Notes under the pieces: model-generated | Seen by the model: only the letters and a program-made list of their open reading frames with translations | Told to the model about the DNA's origin: nothing | Databases searched by the model: none | Program-made: the position numbers and the translations under genes | Source of the DNA: Fasciola hepatica | Taxonomy: Eukaryota; Platyhelminthes; Trematoda; Plagiorchiida; Fasciolidae | Length of the DNA: 64,000 nucleotides | Direction of reading: 5' to 3' | Assembly (NCBI GenBank): GCA_948099385.1 | Contig: CANUEZ040000114.1 | Span: 1-64,000 of the forward strand | Shown here: in pieces, positions 31,701-41,281 of the stretch | Layout: the number at the start of each line of letters is the position of its first letter | How positions within the stretch are numbered: position 1 is the first letter of the stretch

Positions 31701-34700
31701 GGCGAAGTAAACAAGGCGGCAACAGTGAAGACGGACTGAAATTAGGATACATTTACTCCATTGTAATCGCACTGCAGTTCTCGTTTTCGATTGTTACCCC
31801 CGAAGTCGGTCTGTGACCGCAGTGTAATTTCACCTGCCTGTCGATCACTTGGTTCGGTCACATGATAGTTACTGAGCCTCTTAGTTCTGGTTACAACAAG
31901 GTCGAGTCCACGTGGGTAATTGTGGACGCACATTATGGTGCGACGCACAGACGACGAGTGCATGGTGTGGCCACCTACGCGAAATGTGTAGGGATGATTG
32001 ATGTGGCGATCTTCAGACCAATCAGGAGGACATTTAAGACAGTTAATTAAGTGGCACCTTCGAATGATTTTGACCTAATTCCAAAACAATGAAGAACATG
32101 GTGTAGTGATTAAATCTCGTTAGTTATGCACTTTGGAAACATCGAATCAGATCTGTGGCTGGTGAAGTGTGGCGTCCCTGCCACAGCTCAAGCGGTATAC
32201 ACTCGTTCCTACTATCCTCGTTTATGCGCTCGAAAGCAGTTCACGCAAGCACTGAAGCTTCGTTGGCCCACTTCTTATCCCCAAACAAAGCAGAGATTCG
32301 TGGACTAATCCCGCCTACTCACGGGCCAGATCACGCGTGTGAACTTTTATCCCCTCCTCTTTTTCGACTTTACCCGCACCCACCATCCTTCGTTTAGTTT
32401 TGTTCACTTGAAATTATATAGAATATGATGTAATGGAACGAGTAGGAGTTACTGGAACCAAGCATGTTCTCCACGGTGTGTATTATTCTTCATATGTTCT
32501 GTGGTTTTACTTTTCGAACAAATTTACCCATCTTTCTTTTCAGATCGGGACAGAACCATTCAACAAAGGTATGCTCATGAACGCTGCTTTTGTGGAAGCT
32601 CTACGATTGTTCCCGTTCCACTGCATCACACTGCACGATGTGGATTTGCTTGCCTTGTCAGACGACACGCCGTACGGTTGCCCGACGTTTCCCCAACACA
32701 CGAGTGTACATATCGACAAATTTCGCAATCGGTATGTCTGTTGGCTAGTGAACTTTGCCATCGCACGAAGCTGAGGTGACGGTTGCATTATCTCGACCAT
32801 CAAGCAGAGTGATCAAATGAATTTACGTGGTAGGATATTTTCTTGTATTCTCATTGGAGCGGATCATCATGCGTTATTAGTGTTCAACTGTAATCCTGGT
32901 CTATCTAGCTGCCCGCTCAGAATTGTCGTATTTGAACCTGGACTGAACGATTGTGAGTGTCATACGTTGACTAGCAGATCATCCAGACTGGGTTCAAACA
33001 GTATACCTCAAGTCAACAAATGAGTGATATGGTGCCAATTCCTTATTGGTTTTTGGACGGTAACTATTCATCCGTCACACTTGTTTCGACTTCTTTAATG
33101 AGTGACGAGTTGGCGACGTCAAAAGTCGCATCATGTACCGTTAACGTGAAGGAAGCTGTTGGGCGCTATTTCGGACAGCTGAGCCTCTGTAGCTCACGAA
33201 TCATCATCTCATGATATCGTCTGAAATCTTCTTTCACTTGAGGCTCCGTTTTAACCGAGCTTCTCAAACGCTTTTTTGATCACTCTTGGTGTGTCAATGC
33301 TTTCTCGTTTATTCTTCTTCCTTTTAGTTTATTTTTCAGCCCAATCAAGAAGGTATTCATTTGTTCCAGAAGCTACCAAACTATTTTTACTACTGATAAT
33401 GTTGGCTTCCTCGATACTCTGAGAGACTTCATCCAGTTCATCGTCTCAGTTCTCAACCTTACTTTTGTTTGTTTATGAGTAGTACCATAGAGAGAGAGAG
33501 AATCCTTAGACCAAATTCGACGTGGACATTCTGCGACAAAATGTCCATCCTTTGATTGGTTGTTGACATTTGCATAAATACGCCCATTTCAAGGCATTCT
33601 TCTCTAATGAGAATCTCAGAGGGTCCATTCTTAACCAGAATGCGGAACTGTGGTTGACAGTTTACTTTCCATGCAAAAATCGATCGGGGCAAAAGTCTCG
33701 AACTCCAAAACGTGGCTTAGTCAAGTCTCTTTGAATTGGCACATGAAGACCATCTCAGTCCGCTATACGGTCAAGAGTTTAGTTGCCAACGCATAAAACC
33801 GCTCCCGTTAGTTTTTCAGGCCTGCACCGTGCAAGCTTGAGAGTGGTATTCTGTTGACTCCGCAACTGAAAGCACGTGACTGATACCTCCGGTCACAGTG
33901 ACGTAGAATTCTGAGTTTTTTTTTGGCGTATCCCGCTAGTGTAGACAAACTGATTTCAAGACCGTTAGGATGTCAACATTTGATCATGCACGATGCAGTA
34001 CATTCTACTTAGGTTAGCCAAATAGCTGGAATCATTACTGACATGATTTGAGGTAAGATGAAAGATGTTTCAGTAAACGAATCGACGAAGGAAACTCAAT
34101 GATGGTGTGAGGCATTCTCTCGGCCCATGGGCCACGTAACTCGGACTAGTACATAGATTCTAATACATACATACATACACATACTGGAACATTTTCATCT
34201 CTCAACAGTGGTTCAGAACCAATAAGCAGATGCTATATTTCAACACTGCGATGCAGCCATTCACGATTCACAGGGAATAACCACTTTTTTATCATTCCAT
34301 GGCCTCAGTGTCCTGATGCAGTCCCGATCTTAACTCAACCAGGAGTTTTCCACTCATCAAGTATGGTCACGTTTTATGCGTAGACAGTTAAATTAGCGAC
34401 TGTATCGAAAAGACAACAAAGAGCTTTTTCGGCCGAAATGTCATCTGGCTTCCCTTGAATGGCACGGTGGAAAGATGTGTCGAGATTCTTAAAAGAAATG
34501 CCGTCACGCCTACTTTTGTCCCGATTGATTTTCCTATTTCTAAACGTATTTTTGCTTCAAAAGAAGAACTAACTACTGCAGTTTAGTATTCTGGTTTGGA
34601 ATTTATCCCCTTTGTCTCGCATTTGAGATGTAAGTCATGGGGCAGTGTGAATGCACACAGCAAAACTTTTGTCGTGGCATGCACTGAACCAGAAGCGAGC

Positions 34701-35983
34701 AGAACCGAACAAGCGGTGTAAGTATGCTGTCGACTATCACGCGAGACAAGTGATCAATTCGAATCGTATCAACGGGAAGAAATGGTGGTAGACAGACTTA
34801 GGAAAACATAGATTGTGTGTAAACATATGTAAGTCAGCTAATGATCGATAAGCGAGACCCAGTGGGACGAAACCGATGTAGCATATATTGCTCATGAGTA
34901 ACATGAAGACCGGCAACGGAATCGTATCCACTTTGTACCAAATCGAAGCTACCACAGAGAACATCGAGTCGGTTTGTGGCGTTCATTGTCCTGCTCATCG
35001 AAGCAGAAATGTGTTGGCACATGCGTATGCAAACGATAAATTCAGATTTGCTTACGTGCATGAGTGGGTTTGGAGCAAAACAGGGAACCAAAAGTAGAAT
35101 GGTTGTGTGTGTGTGTCTCCGATAAAAGACACAGGTAAACAAGCACGTAGGAATGCGTGAACGTCTCAGATGGATAGGTGGGGGCGACTTTGATCATACT
35201 GGTCGAGATTTGAAAACGAAAAGCGAGTAGATAAAGTGTCCAAAAGTGAAAGAGTTTTGACTCGGGCGAAAATTGTCCTCTGAACTGCAAATTACCAGCG
35301 CAAGAAACAATATAAAATGAAAGTGACATTTGGTTAAATTTTCTACTATTACATTTTAGACCTAAACTGTCCTCAATTTTAATTTTTTAGAACTTTTAAA
35401 TTACTCGCTGGGCCCCAAAATCTGGAGTTGAATGTATGTGGAACCAACACTGCATCCAGACTTTTCAAATGATTTTATAAATTTATATAAGATGGAATAA
35501 ATTGAATAGATACACTTTAGCCATAGATATGGGCCACCACAATGGATATTGAGAATAAACAACGTGGCGAACAAGCTCGTTTTCAGCTACTCATACTCAT
35601 ACCAATACATAACTATACATATGACTCACAGAATAAGAACGGAGAATGATAATTCAAATCTGTCTCGAACACATGTGCAACCACTTGAACATTCCACACT
35701 GTATTCAATTTCACATGCACACACGCACGTGCAGAGACAGATTTGGATTGTCATTCTCCGTTCTTATTTTGTGAGTCATATTTAATGTTATGTATCGGTA
35801 TGAGTACGAATAACTGAAAACGAGCTTGTTCACCACGTTGTTTATTCTCGATGTGTTCTGTGGGATTTTTCAGACAACAATGGATATTGATGAGAGTAAA
35901 GAGGAGGTCACTGATCTTCAACTTCAGTTATAAGCATGATAACCGCCGAGTCTGTTATACTACTCTTCTCTGATAATAATATC

Positions 35984-36048
<65 letters not shown>

Positions 36049-39000
36049 TATAATGCCTTTTTTGATTGATTTGTTCATCGTTCAAAGGTGGTGCTGCATT
36101 TTTAAAAGATGATATCAACCTACATCGTAGAGTTTCCACCTGGGCCTCAATTACCTTAACCTGCTATGGTGATCGCTTGATCACAGTGTGTCCGTTATGT
36201 TTCGTTCTATTTGGAAGAAAATGTTATTTGTTTGTGTGTTTCACTCTCCTAGGTTACCCTATATTGAACTGGTTGGCGGGATTCTTTCATTGCCGATTAA
36301 AGTTTTTCTACGTGTCAACGGATTCTCCAATCTCTACTGGGGTTGGGGTGCGGAGGATGATGACATGTATGAAAGGTGAGTGTTTCTATTTTCTTAACTG
36401 TACGTTTCACCTTCGGCAAAGTTTATTATCAATTTTCGCACTAATAGAGGGTATTTTATGATATTTGAATTGATGATGCATGTGAAAACGCTCCAGTTCG
36501 TTTGATTTATCCCCAAGGTCCTTCTCAGATCTAACTTTCATCCGTTCGACTTTCATAGTACTTAATCTGTTGTCAGCTATTGTTTGTGCAGTTGGCGTCA
36601 CCCATCGGGAAGATACTAGTGAATGACTCAATTGTACTGTTCGTCTGGTGGTAAGTGAATCACAAACCACACCTTCTCCTATCAAGCCTTAGCCAAAACC
36701 CACAGTCCTTTAGCCACGACCCACAATTCTTTAACCTTGATGCACAACCTTTATCCGTTGTCCATTGGCGTGCGGCACGGATAGTTCGCTAGTTTCCTCC
36801 GACAATCCCAAAAATTGTCTCACCACTGTCTGTGTGTTGCAGTAGACGCACACCTGCGTACGCACATGCATGCACCCACAATCACACACATTTTTCGCAA
36901 TAGTATGTGGGCAATTACCACGCTTTTTGGACATGTTTGAGTCGTCACCTACAGCCCGAAATATCTCTAACCATCCCGGCAATGGACAATGGCTGAAGGC
37001 AGTGCGTCAAGGGGAAAGAATGTTGGGTCGCGGCTAAGGAATTGCGGGTTTTGACTAGAGCTCGATGGGAAAAGGTGTAGCGGTAAAAAACCAAAACCAT
37101 CGTATCTGTTTAGTTAGTCTCGATATAAAGTAGGTTTGCAAAATCTATCCAAAATCATGGGTTCGAACGTATCGAGAGAACGATTTACAAGCACAATAAA
37201 GGGAGCAGTTCCGACATTCTTGATTCCTGTAATTGGACGAACAACATTTAGTCCGCCTTCAGTTATGGTGTGGTATTAAATCAGCTGCGCTGTCCTGTAG
37301 CGTGATTCAGGTTCGCGCGGTCACTTCTACTGTTGTGTACAGTTTGGTCATTACTGATGCACCCAAGAACCTTGGGATTTCAATTTTAGCTACTGAACTT
37401 GTTCCTAGTAGTCAAAGTTCATGCAAGAAAGCCTTGTACAAAGTACTCATGGTTAGGTGGTGGTCGCTAAATGCATTTGTCGATTGGCATTCCCACACAA
37501 ATTTTTCCGTCCTGAAGAAATACGTTAGTATAACGGCCCAATTCGATTTCTGAACGAATTAACACTTGCTCTTCGTGTACTGATTGCGCGGTTGGGTACA
37601 CTGTGAGCCACCTGCATGGAACATTCGAGCATAGTCGAACAATATTACAAACCTACCACCCTGGGTCAAAATGAGCGAACTATGAACAGTTTTTTTGTTA
37701 TTCATCTGCTCGAATTTTAGCTTTTGTGCAAAATTTCCTAATCTTCGGTACGGTAAAGTCTCCGGTCAATAGCATTGCAGTGTAGTATCAACTCAAGTGC
37801 CTTTTGACAATGTTGCATGAAAATCGCGACGGTTGCAGTTTTACGTTGAGTTCATATGACTAAACAAATCCCAGCTTTTGTGCTTGTTTGAAAATTGAAT
37901 GTGTTTTCCTTTGAACCACGAAGCTGCCGCAATTTCTTCTCAGCCAAATAACTACTTCGTCGGTTTGCGTGCACAGTCGTTCCGTTACCGATGTGGTGAA
38001 TTGTGCTAGAAGCTACTCATCCAAAATAAGTAACCTGTTGGTAATGTCATGCAGACGATAGCAAAGTAAAATGTGAGGCAAGATATTTTGATACAAATAA
38101 GGTTGCACTAGAATGGAAGTTTTGGACACTTGAGACGTGGAACAAATTGCTTCGTTATAAGCAAACCATAACCCCGACAATATCTATGCCGCTAATACAC
38201 CAATATATAAAACTGGCGACTAGTTTTCGGCATCTGGGCTTTTGTCTGCCGCTGGGCACTTTGTGCTGTAGGAAACTCCAACGAAGTTATTCCCCTGGAC
38301 ACTTACACGATGTGTTCCTTAGAATTAAATGGACACACCGTTCGGACGTTCTTTTTCATTTCATACAAACAGACTAACCGCCAACGGAATTCCCGTCACC
38401 CGACCGGATCCCACGGTATCCATGTTCAAAATGCTGCGACATTCCCCGAGTCCTTCGTTTCCATTGCGCTTAAGGTATGTTTCGTTCATCCGTACGATCG
38501 ATTAGCAGAATTGCATTATCTGACTCAAACATCGTATAGTTTCACTAATTTTGTCATTCCACATTTGTAAAATGTTTCAAGGGCAGATATTTGGTCTGCT
38601 AAAATATTAACTTGATCAGCGAGGGCGTGAATGAAACCAGGGACTCTGGAACAGCTCACTCTACTGATCCATCTCGGACGCAGCGAGTCTGTTGTTAGAA
38701 ATTTTTTTTTTTTGATTTTGTCGGTGTTTGAACCTGGCTATCGGGCAAAATGACTGATGTATATAACGAGAATTCCTGTCTCAGTGCAACACACTTCTAA
38801 GAACTGAGGAAACAATATGCAGTGAATGCAACCAAGCCTTCTTATTGGTGAATGCATCACAAACCATGTGTATCGGACTTGTAGAATGCGAATGCCGAAT
38901 CCCAAGTTGGCGAAGTCATATTCGGTATTTCGCGTGCACTGTAGGAGAATCAGCCAAGCTCAAACAAATACATACACCAGATTGTGGACATTCCGGCCAC

Positions 39001-40667
39001 AGTGTCAAGACAACTGACGTAACTTTAAAAGGAATAATAAGCGCACGTAGAGCAGACTAACAAAATGAACCAGTGTGTCGGTGATTATTTGAGACAGGTG
39101 GAAGGAAATGACCAGTTGAATCAGTGCTTACCATCGGGATCGGTGGTGTTCAAGTGATTTGGCGTGTCTGCTCACCACATCGGAAGTCAGATGTTCGAAC
39201 TCCGCCACCGACACCGGCCACTTTGGTGTTAGACGGTAGTATACTGGCTACCACACCTGACCTATTGGTACCTCCAAGTCTCGGGGTCTGGTGGCCAGCT
39301 ATTCGTAGTAGTGCTGTGGGCCTTTGAGACTATGGGGTATACTCTTTTATGCGCAAGCATTTAGTGGAAAAATAGATACCAGAGTGAAACGCGTAATAGA
39401 AATTGCGGACCATGAGGTATGGATGTGCGAGGAACCAATGACGTTACAAACAAACAATTAATAGGGAGGATTAGAAAAAAGAGAACATGACAAAAATGAA
39501 CCGACGGTACTAATGTCTAGAACGATCACATCAGTTGATCTTGCATTAGAACCTGCAGATCAGCAAACGGACAACTCCGTGGGATTAGGATGAACGAGTG
39601 AGAGTACAGACACAAACACGGAGACAGGCCGAGTGCAAGCTGAGTTAATTTGATCCAAGTACCTGGGTTGAGTGCAATGTTTGAATCGGTGTTCGGAACG
39701 CATCGAGTGTGCCCACCTGGGTTGGTGATAAGACCGCATGTGGTGATCACGGTTGGCGGAACCAAACTTGATTCGGTACGAGTTTTTCAAAGTGTAATTT
39801 GAAGGCGGATACATCATTCCCTTGAATGAATCGAGAGGAATTATTTAGAAGTCATATAAATGACACGGCACTATCGACCAAGGGAATTGGAGGAACCAAT
39901 GAACCAATGTTTCATCTTTGCTCGGAATCACTGCCAACACAACCACCGAGTCACACCTGGGAATGGGACTTGGTGTGCGAGATTGTAAACTACCCGCTTT
40001 GATTCCTAATGGCTTGCTTCACATCGAAACCACGTGACATAGCTTCTAGCCGTCGATGGTTTTGAGCTGTAACAACTCTTCATCTGCAAAGCGATCGATT
40101 CCTGTTATGGACATCTCAGTGAGGAGGCAAACTGCAACGAAGGCATCGTAAACAACCTGCGGAACTCGAGTGCTTGATTGATTTTAGTGGCAAGAGAGCC
40201 TGGTTTTTTTTAATATTGCTCACTCATTAATGACTTCTTGCTAGAACTGAGAAAATGAAGTGTTTCATTGGTTGTTTCTGTAACAACTCCACTATTGTAA
40301 AAACCACACTTGTTGCGAAAAAAATGTTCAGCGTTCGTCTGACTACATCAGAAACCACAAATTCTGATTTGTATTGTAAAAGCGATCACTATTTCCTCTC
40401 CACTTTCTTTTTTCTTCCTCTCTGATAATCAGGTCCCAAATTCTGACCTTGGGTGAAGCTCGTTATCGATTAGATGGTTTGAATAGTTTGAACTATACGC
40501 TGGTGGATCAGTACGTGAAATTCTACCACAGTTCTGATGAAAACGCCACAAATATGAAGGGCCGATCAAATCAATCCACTGATCAGCATTGGTTAGTCCA
40601 CTTGAAAATTGATGTCGGTCGAGCGCCTAGTTGGCTTCGAATTGCCAGTGTGCAAGTGAAACGATGA
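22707..40667 (+). CDS. Beta-1,4-glycosyltransferase (GT7), probable beta-1,4-GalNAc transferase
   Basis: Exons 22707-22998, 30977-31194, 32544-32731, 36253-36375, 38373-38474 and 40433-40667 join in phase to 385 aa; all introns are GT-AG. The product is a type II Golgi protein: short basic cytoplasmic tail, membrane anchor at about residues 19-35, stem, then the GT7 catalytic domain. Visible motifs: PFRDRHEHL (137-145), FNKGMLMN (176-183), the metal-binding DVD (202-204), WGWGAEDDD (262-270), the second metal site Met294 with His297, and DGLNSLNY near the C terminus. From memory, bovine beta4Gal-T1 aligns with a constant offset of 50: Asp254, Met344, His347, Trp314, Cys247 and Cys266 are all kept. 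Tyr289, which restricts the donor to UDP-Gal, is Leu239 here, as expected of an enzyme making LacdiNAc. Arg228 is Lys178 and Gly316 is Ala266. The family is certain; donor specificity is inferred. The gene converges on the MAGUK gene. Confidence 0.93.
23427..25051 (-). mobile_element. Tc1-like DNA transposon, decayed, in GT7 intron 1
   Basis: Inverted ends of about 110 bp: CAGTGCGCATCAAAAGTATAA at the left is matched by the reverse complement of the sequence ending TACTTTTGTCGCGCACTG at about 25050. On the minus strand, broken frames read as Tc1 transposase: a segment like VWGAFL near 24060-24110 and PDLN...ENL around 23840-23890, the block that normally holds the last acidic residue. Several stops and frameshifts make it inactive. 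Confidence 0.75.
25150..25216 (+). repeat. tRNA-like SINE head
   Basis: TAGCCTGGTCGTGTAG (A-box-like) followed by AAGTTCGATCCCC (B-box-like) 50 bp later. No closing acceptor stem, so a SINE relic rather than a tRNA gene. Confidence 0.4.
25706..25754. repeat. (TA)n microsatellite
   Basis: About 24 TA units in GT7 intron 1. Confidence 0.97.
26265..26340 (+). repeat. tRNA-like SINE head
   Basis: GGTTAAGCGGTAAAAG and, 40 bp on, AAGTTCAAGAACCCCGCCACC resemble A and B boxes. Decayed. Confidence 0.35.
27560..28260 (-). pseudogene. CR1/jockey-type reverse transcriptase remnant
   Basis: Minus-strand pieces in changing frames read as a non-LTR reverse transcriptase in the right order: FNSVPRSLLLEK and LLNWLKDCFSGRTQ (28251 to 28066), then an ADD-like block and SAFDEF near 27950-27870, then HLVKYLSVTFQ and a late palm/thumb segment at 27819-27583. 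Stops and frameshifts separate them. It lies inside GT7 intron 1 in the opposite orientation to the gene. Confidence 0.75.
28603..28790 (+). repeat. SINE-like segment with GAT and CAC microsatellites
   Basis: A short (GAT)n, then GTAACGGTCATCC and GAGTTCGAATCC as possible A and B boxes, then (CAC)n from 28681. A similar tRNA-like layout is seen at 39130. Confidence 0.45.
29690..30720 (-). pseudogene. RTE-type non-LTR reverse transcriptase remnant
   Basis: The clearest part is an unbroken minus frame at 30085-29753: ILGVGLDMLRSFLGSL follows the place of the catalytic DD, with FGMYFAPSKCKML and a late RT region ending IRSVLF. Upstream on the minus strand, out of frame, are AGFRPGRGCIDRI-like and LRDAFDS-like blocks near 30500-30370. 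Frameshifts and stops make it dead. It lies in GT7 intron 1, antisense to the gene. Confidence 0.75.
30977..31194 (+). CDS. GT7 exon 2: start of the catalytic domain
   Basis: Acceptor TTTCCCAG; donor GAGCAG|GTTCGT, phase 0. Encodes the family signature VVIPFRDRHEHL and ends VVSEQ, just where the family has V-I-N/E-Q before the FNR/K block. Confidence 0.9.
31423..32091. mobile_element. Long fold-back (inverted-repeat) element in GT7 intron 2
   Basis: The left arm, about 31423-31670, is closely matched by the reverse complement of the right arm, about 31832-32091. Shared words include CTGATTGGTCTGAAGATCG, CATTTCGCGTAGGTG, GTCGTCTGTGC and ACGTGGACTCGACCT. The loop is about 160 bp and has no coding sequence. 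This is a non-autonomous MITE/fold-back structure; the parent element is not visible here. Confidence 0.8.
32544..32731 (+). CDS. GT7 exon 3: DVD metal-binding motif
   Basis: Acceptor TTTTCAG, donor GTATGT, phase 2. Holds FNKGMLMNAAF, HDVDLLAL and the two cysteines (residues 197 and 216) expected to form the conserved disulfide. Confidence 0.95.
33215..35550. other. GT7 intron 3, left part
   Basis: No exon-like frame or transposon domain recognised. A (CATA)n stretch lies at about 34160-34190 and short (GA)n at 33490. The segment between 32732 and 33214 is equally featureless. Confidence 0.5.
35551..35849. mobile_element. Fold-back element, GAACAAGCTCGTTTTC family, copy 1
   Basis: Two arms of roughly 120 bp in inverted orientation begin GAGAATAAACAACGTGGCGA and end with its near reverse complement at 35849. 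Each carries the core GAACAAGCTCGTTTTCAG. The loop is about 70 bp. The same core marks the elements at 42344 and 62331. Confidence 0.85.
35984..36045. repeat. (AAT)n microsatellite
   Basis: About 20 AAT units in GT7 intron 3, just upstream of exon 4. Confidence 0.95.
36253..36375 (+). CDS. GT7 exon 4: acceptor site and donor-selectivity residue
   Basis: Acceptor CTCCTAG, donor GTGAGT, phases 2 and 2. Encodes LPYIELVGG (Leu239 replaces the family Tyr) and NGFSNLYWGWGAEDDDMY. Confidence 0.95.
36668..37080. mobile_element. MITE related to the long-TIR Tc1-like element at 47030
   Basis: Inverted ends: CACACCTTCTCCTATCAAGC at the left and GCTCGATGGGAAAAGGTGTAG at the right. Just inside are repeated phrases of the type CCTTTAGCCACGACCCACAATTC, which also occur inside the ends of the 47030-48965 element (CCTTTGGCC...ACCCACAGTCATTTAGCC). 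No coding capacity. The shared ends suggest it was mobilised by a transposase of that family. Confidence 0.7.
37081..38372. other. Remainder of GT7 intron 4
   Basis: A 106-codon + frame at 37233-37553 has no recognisable motif. No other feature. Confidence 0.4.
38373..38474 (+). CDS. GT7 exon 5: second metal ligand
   Basis: Acceptor CAAACAG, donor GTATGT, phases 2 and 2; 34 codons including the split ones. The reading KMLRHS supplies Met294 and His297. The exon has no ATG in frame and is easily missed. Confidence 0.92.
39130..39215 (+). repeat. tRNA-like SINE head in GT7 intron 5
   Basis: GGTGTTCAAGTGATTTGGCG and, 40 bp on, GATGTTCGAACTCC, followed by GCCACCGACACCGG. Similar on the opposite strand to the tRNA-like segment at 63087. 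Confidence 0.45.
40433..40667 (+). CDS. GT7 exon 6: C terminus
   Basis: Acceptor ATAATCAG; begins ILTLGEARYRLDGLNSLNY, matching the conserved DGLNSL block, and ends at TGA 40665-40667. Two N-glycosylation sequons (NAT, NQS) fall in a spacer that looks longer than in vertebrate enzymes. No AATAAA follows within the 362 bp before the neighbouring gene. Confidence 0.94.
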
Positions 40668-41029
40668 CCGAAGCATTTTTCCTGCTCCACACCATCAGTA
40701 CCCTGCTCGTGTCCGTCCCTCTTTCAACTCCACCGGTTCTGGTGTTCGTTCATTGTAAAAGATTGATGTAATATCATAAGTCTATTTCAAATATCTGTAA
40801 ATGTGATGTACATACATATGAAATTTTTTCTGGAAACTAAATGAATTCACAATTTTCGACGAACAACATATAGGCATATTCAAATAATATTCACAAATAT
40901 TGCACTTTGCGCCCATTTGAAGTCACAAGAAGAAAAAAAACGAAGATAAATTATAAGATATTGGTGAGTAAAAACGAGGAGTGAATTGGTTGAGAAACAA
41001 AACAAAGACATGAAAATTCTGGGGATGGA
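40668..41029. other. Convergent intergenic gap between GT7 and MAGUK
   Basis: 362 bp shared by the two 3' ends. No AATAAA is seen on either strand; AT-rich words such as AATATC and ATAAATTATAAG might serve. Both 3' UTRs must be short or overlap. Confidence 0.6.
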
Positions 41030-41281
41030 CTATTTCTCTGCCGCCTCAACCGGGACGTCGAGTGGATTCGAATTTGACTCGTTCGAAGATTGCGCATCCG
41101 AGTTCGATTGAACCCAATGTCGTGGGACCCACAAAGCCTCGGTTTCCAGGCGATAGGCCAGTTCAGAGAGTTGTTCCAGGGCGAATGGCAAGTCATCATT
41201 AATCAGTACGTAGTCGAACAAATGTCCATGAGTAACTTCCATCCGAGCGGCTGTTTTCAGCATGTCATGAAGTTGAGCCTC
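41030..41281 (-). CDS. MAGUK exon g: C terminus
   Basis: Acceptor TTTCGTAG, phase 0, stop TAG at 41032-41030. Encodes THGHLFDYVLINDDLPFALE and WVPRHWV, the family C-terminal signature, followed by a 25-residue acidic and Ser/Asn-rich tail that vertebrate relatives lack. Confidence 0.93.
   Translation of the reverse strand, partial: EAQLHDMLKTAARMEVTHGHLFDYVLINDDLPFALEQLSELAYRLETEALWVPRHWVQSNSDAQSSNESNSNPLDVPVEAAEK

Noticed and set aside
37233..37553. 106-codon + frame in GT7 intron 4
   Set aside because: No domain, no splice phase that would insert it between exons 4 and 5, which already join perfectly.
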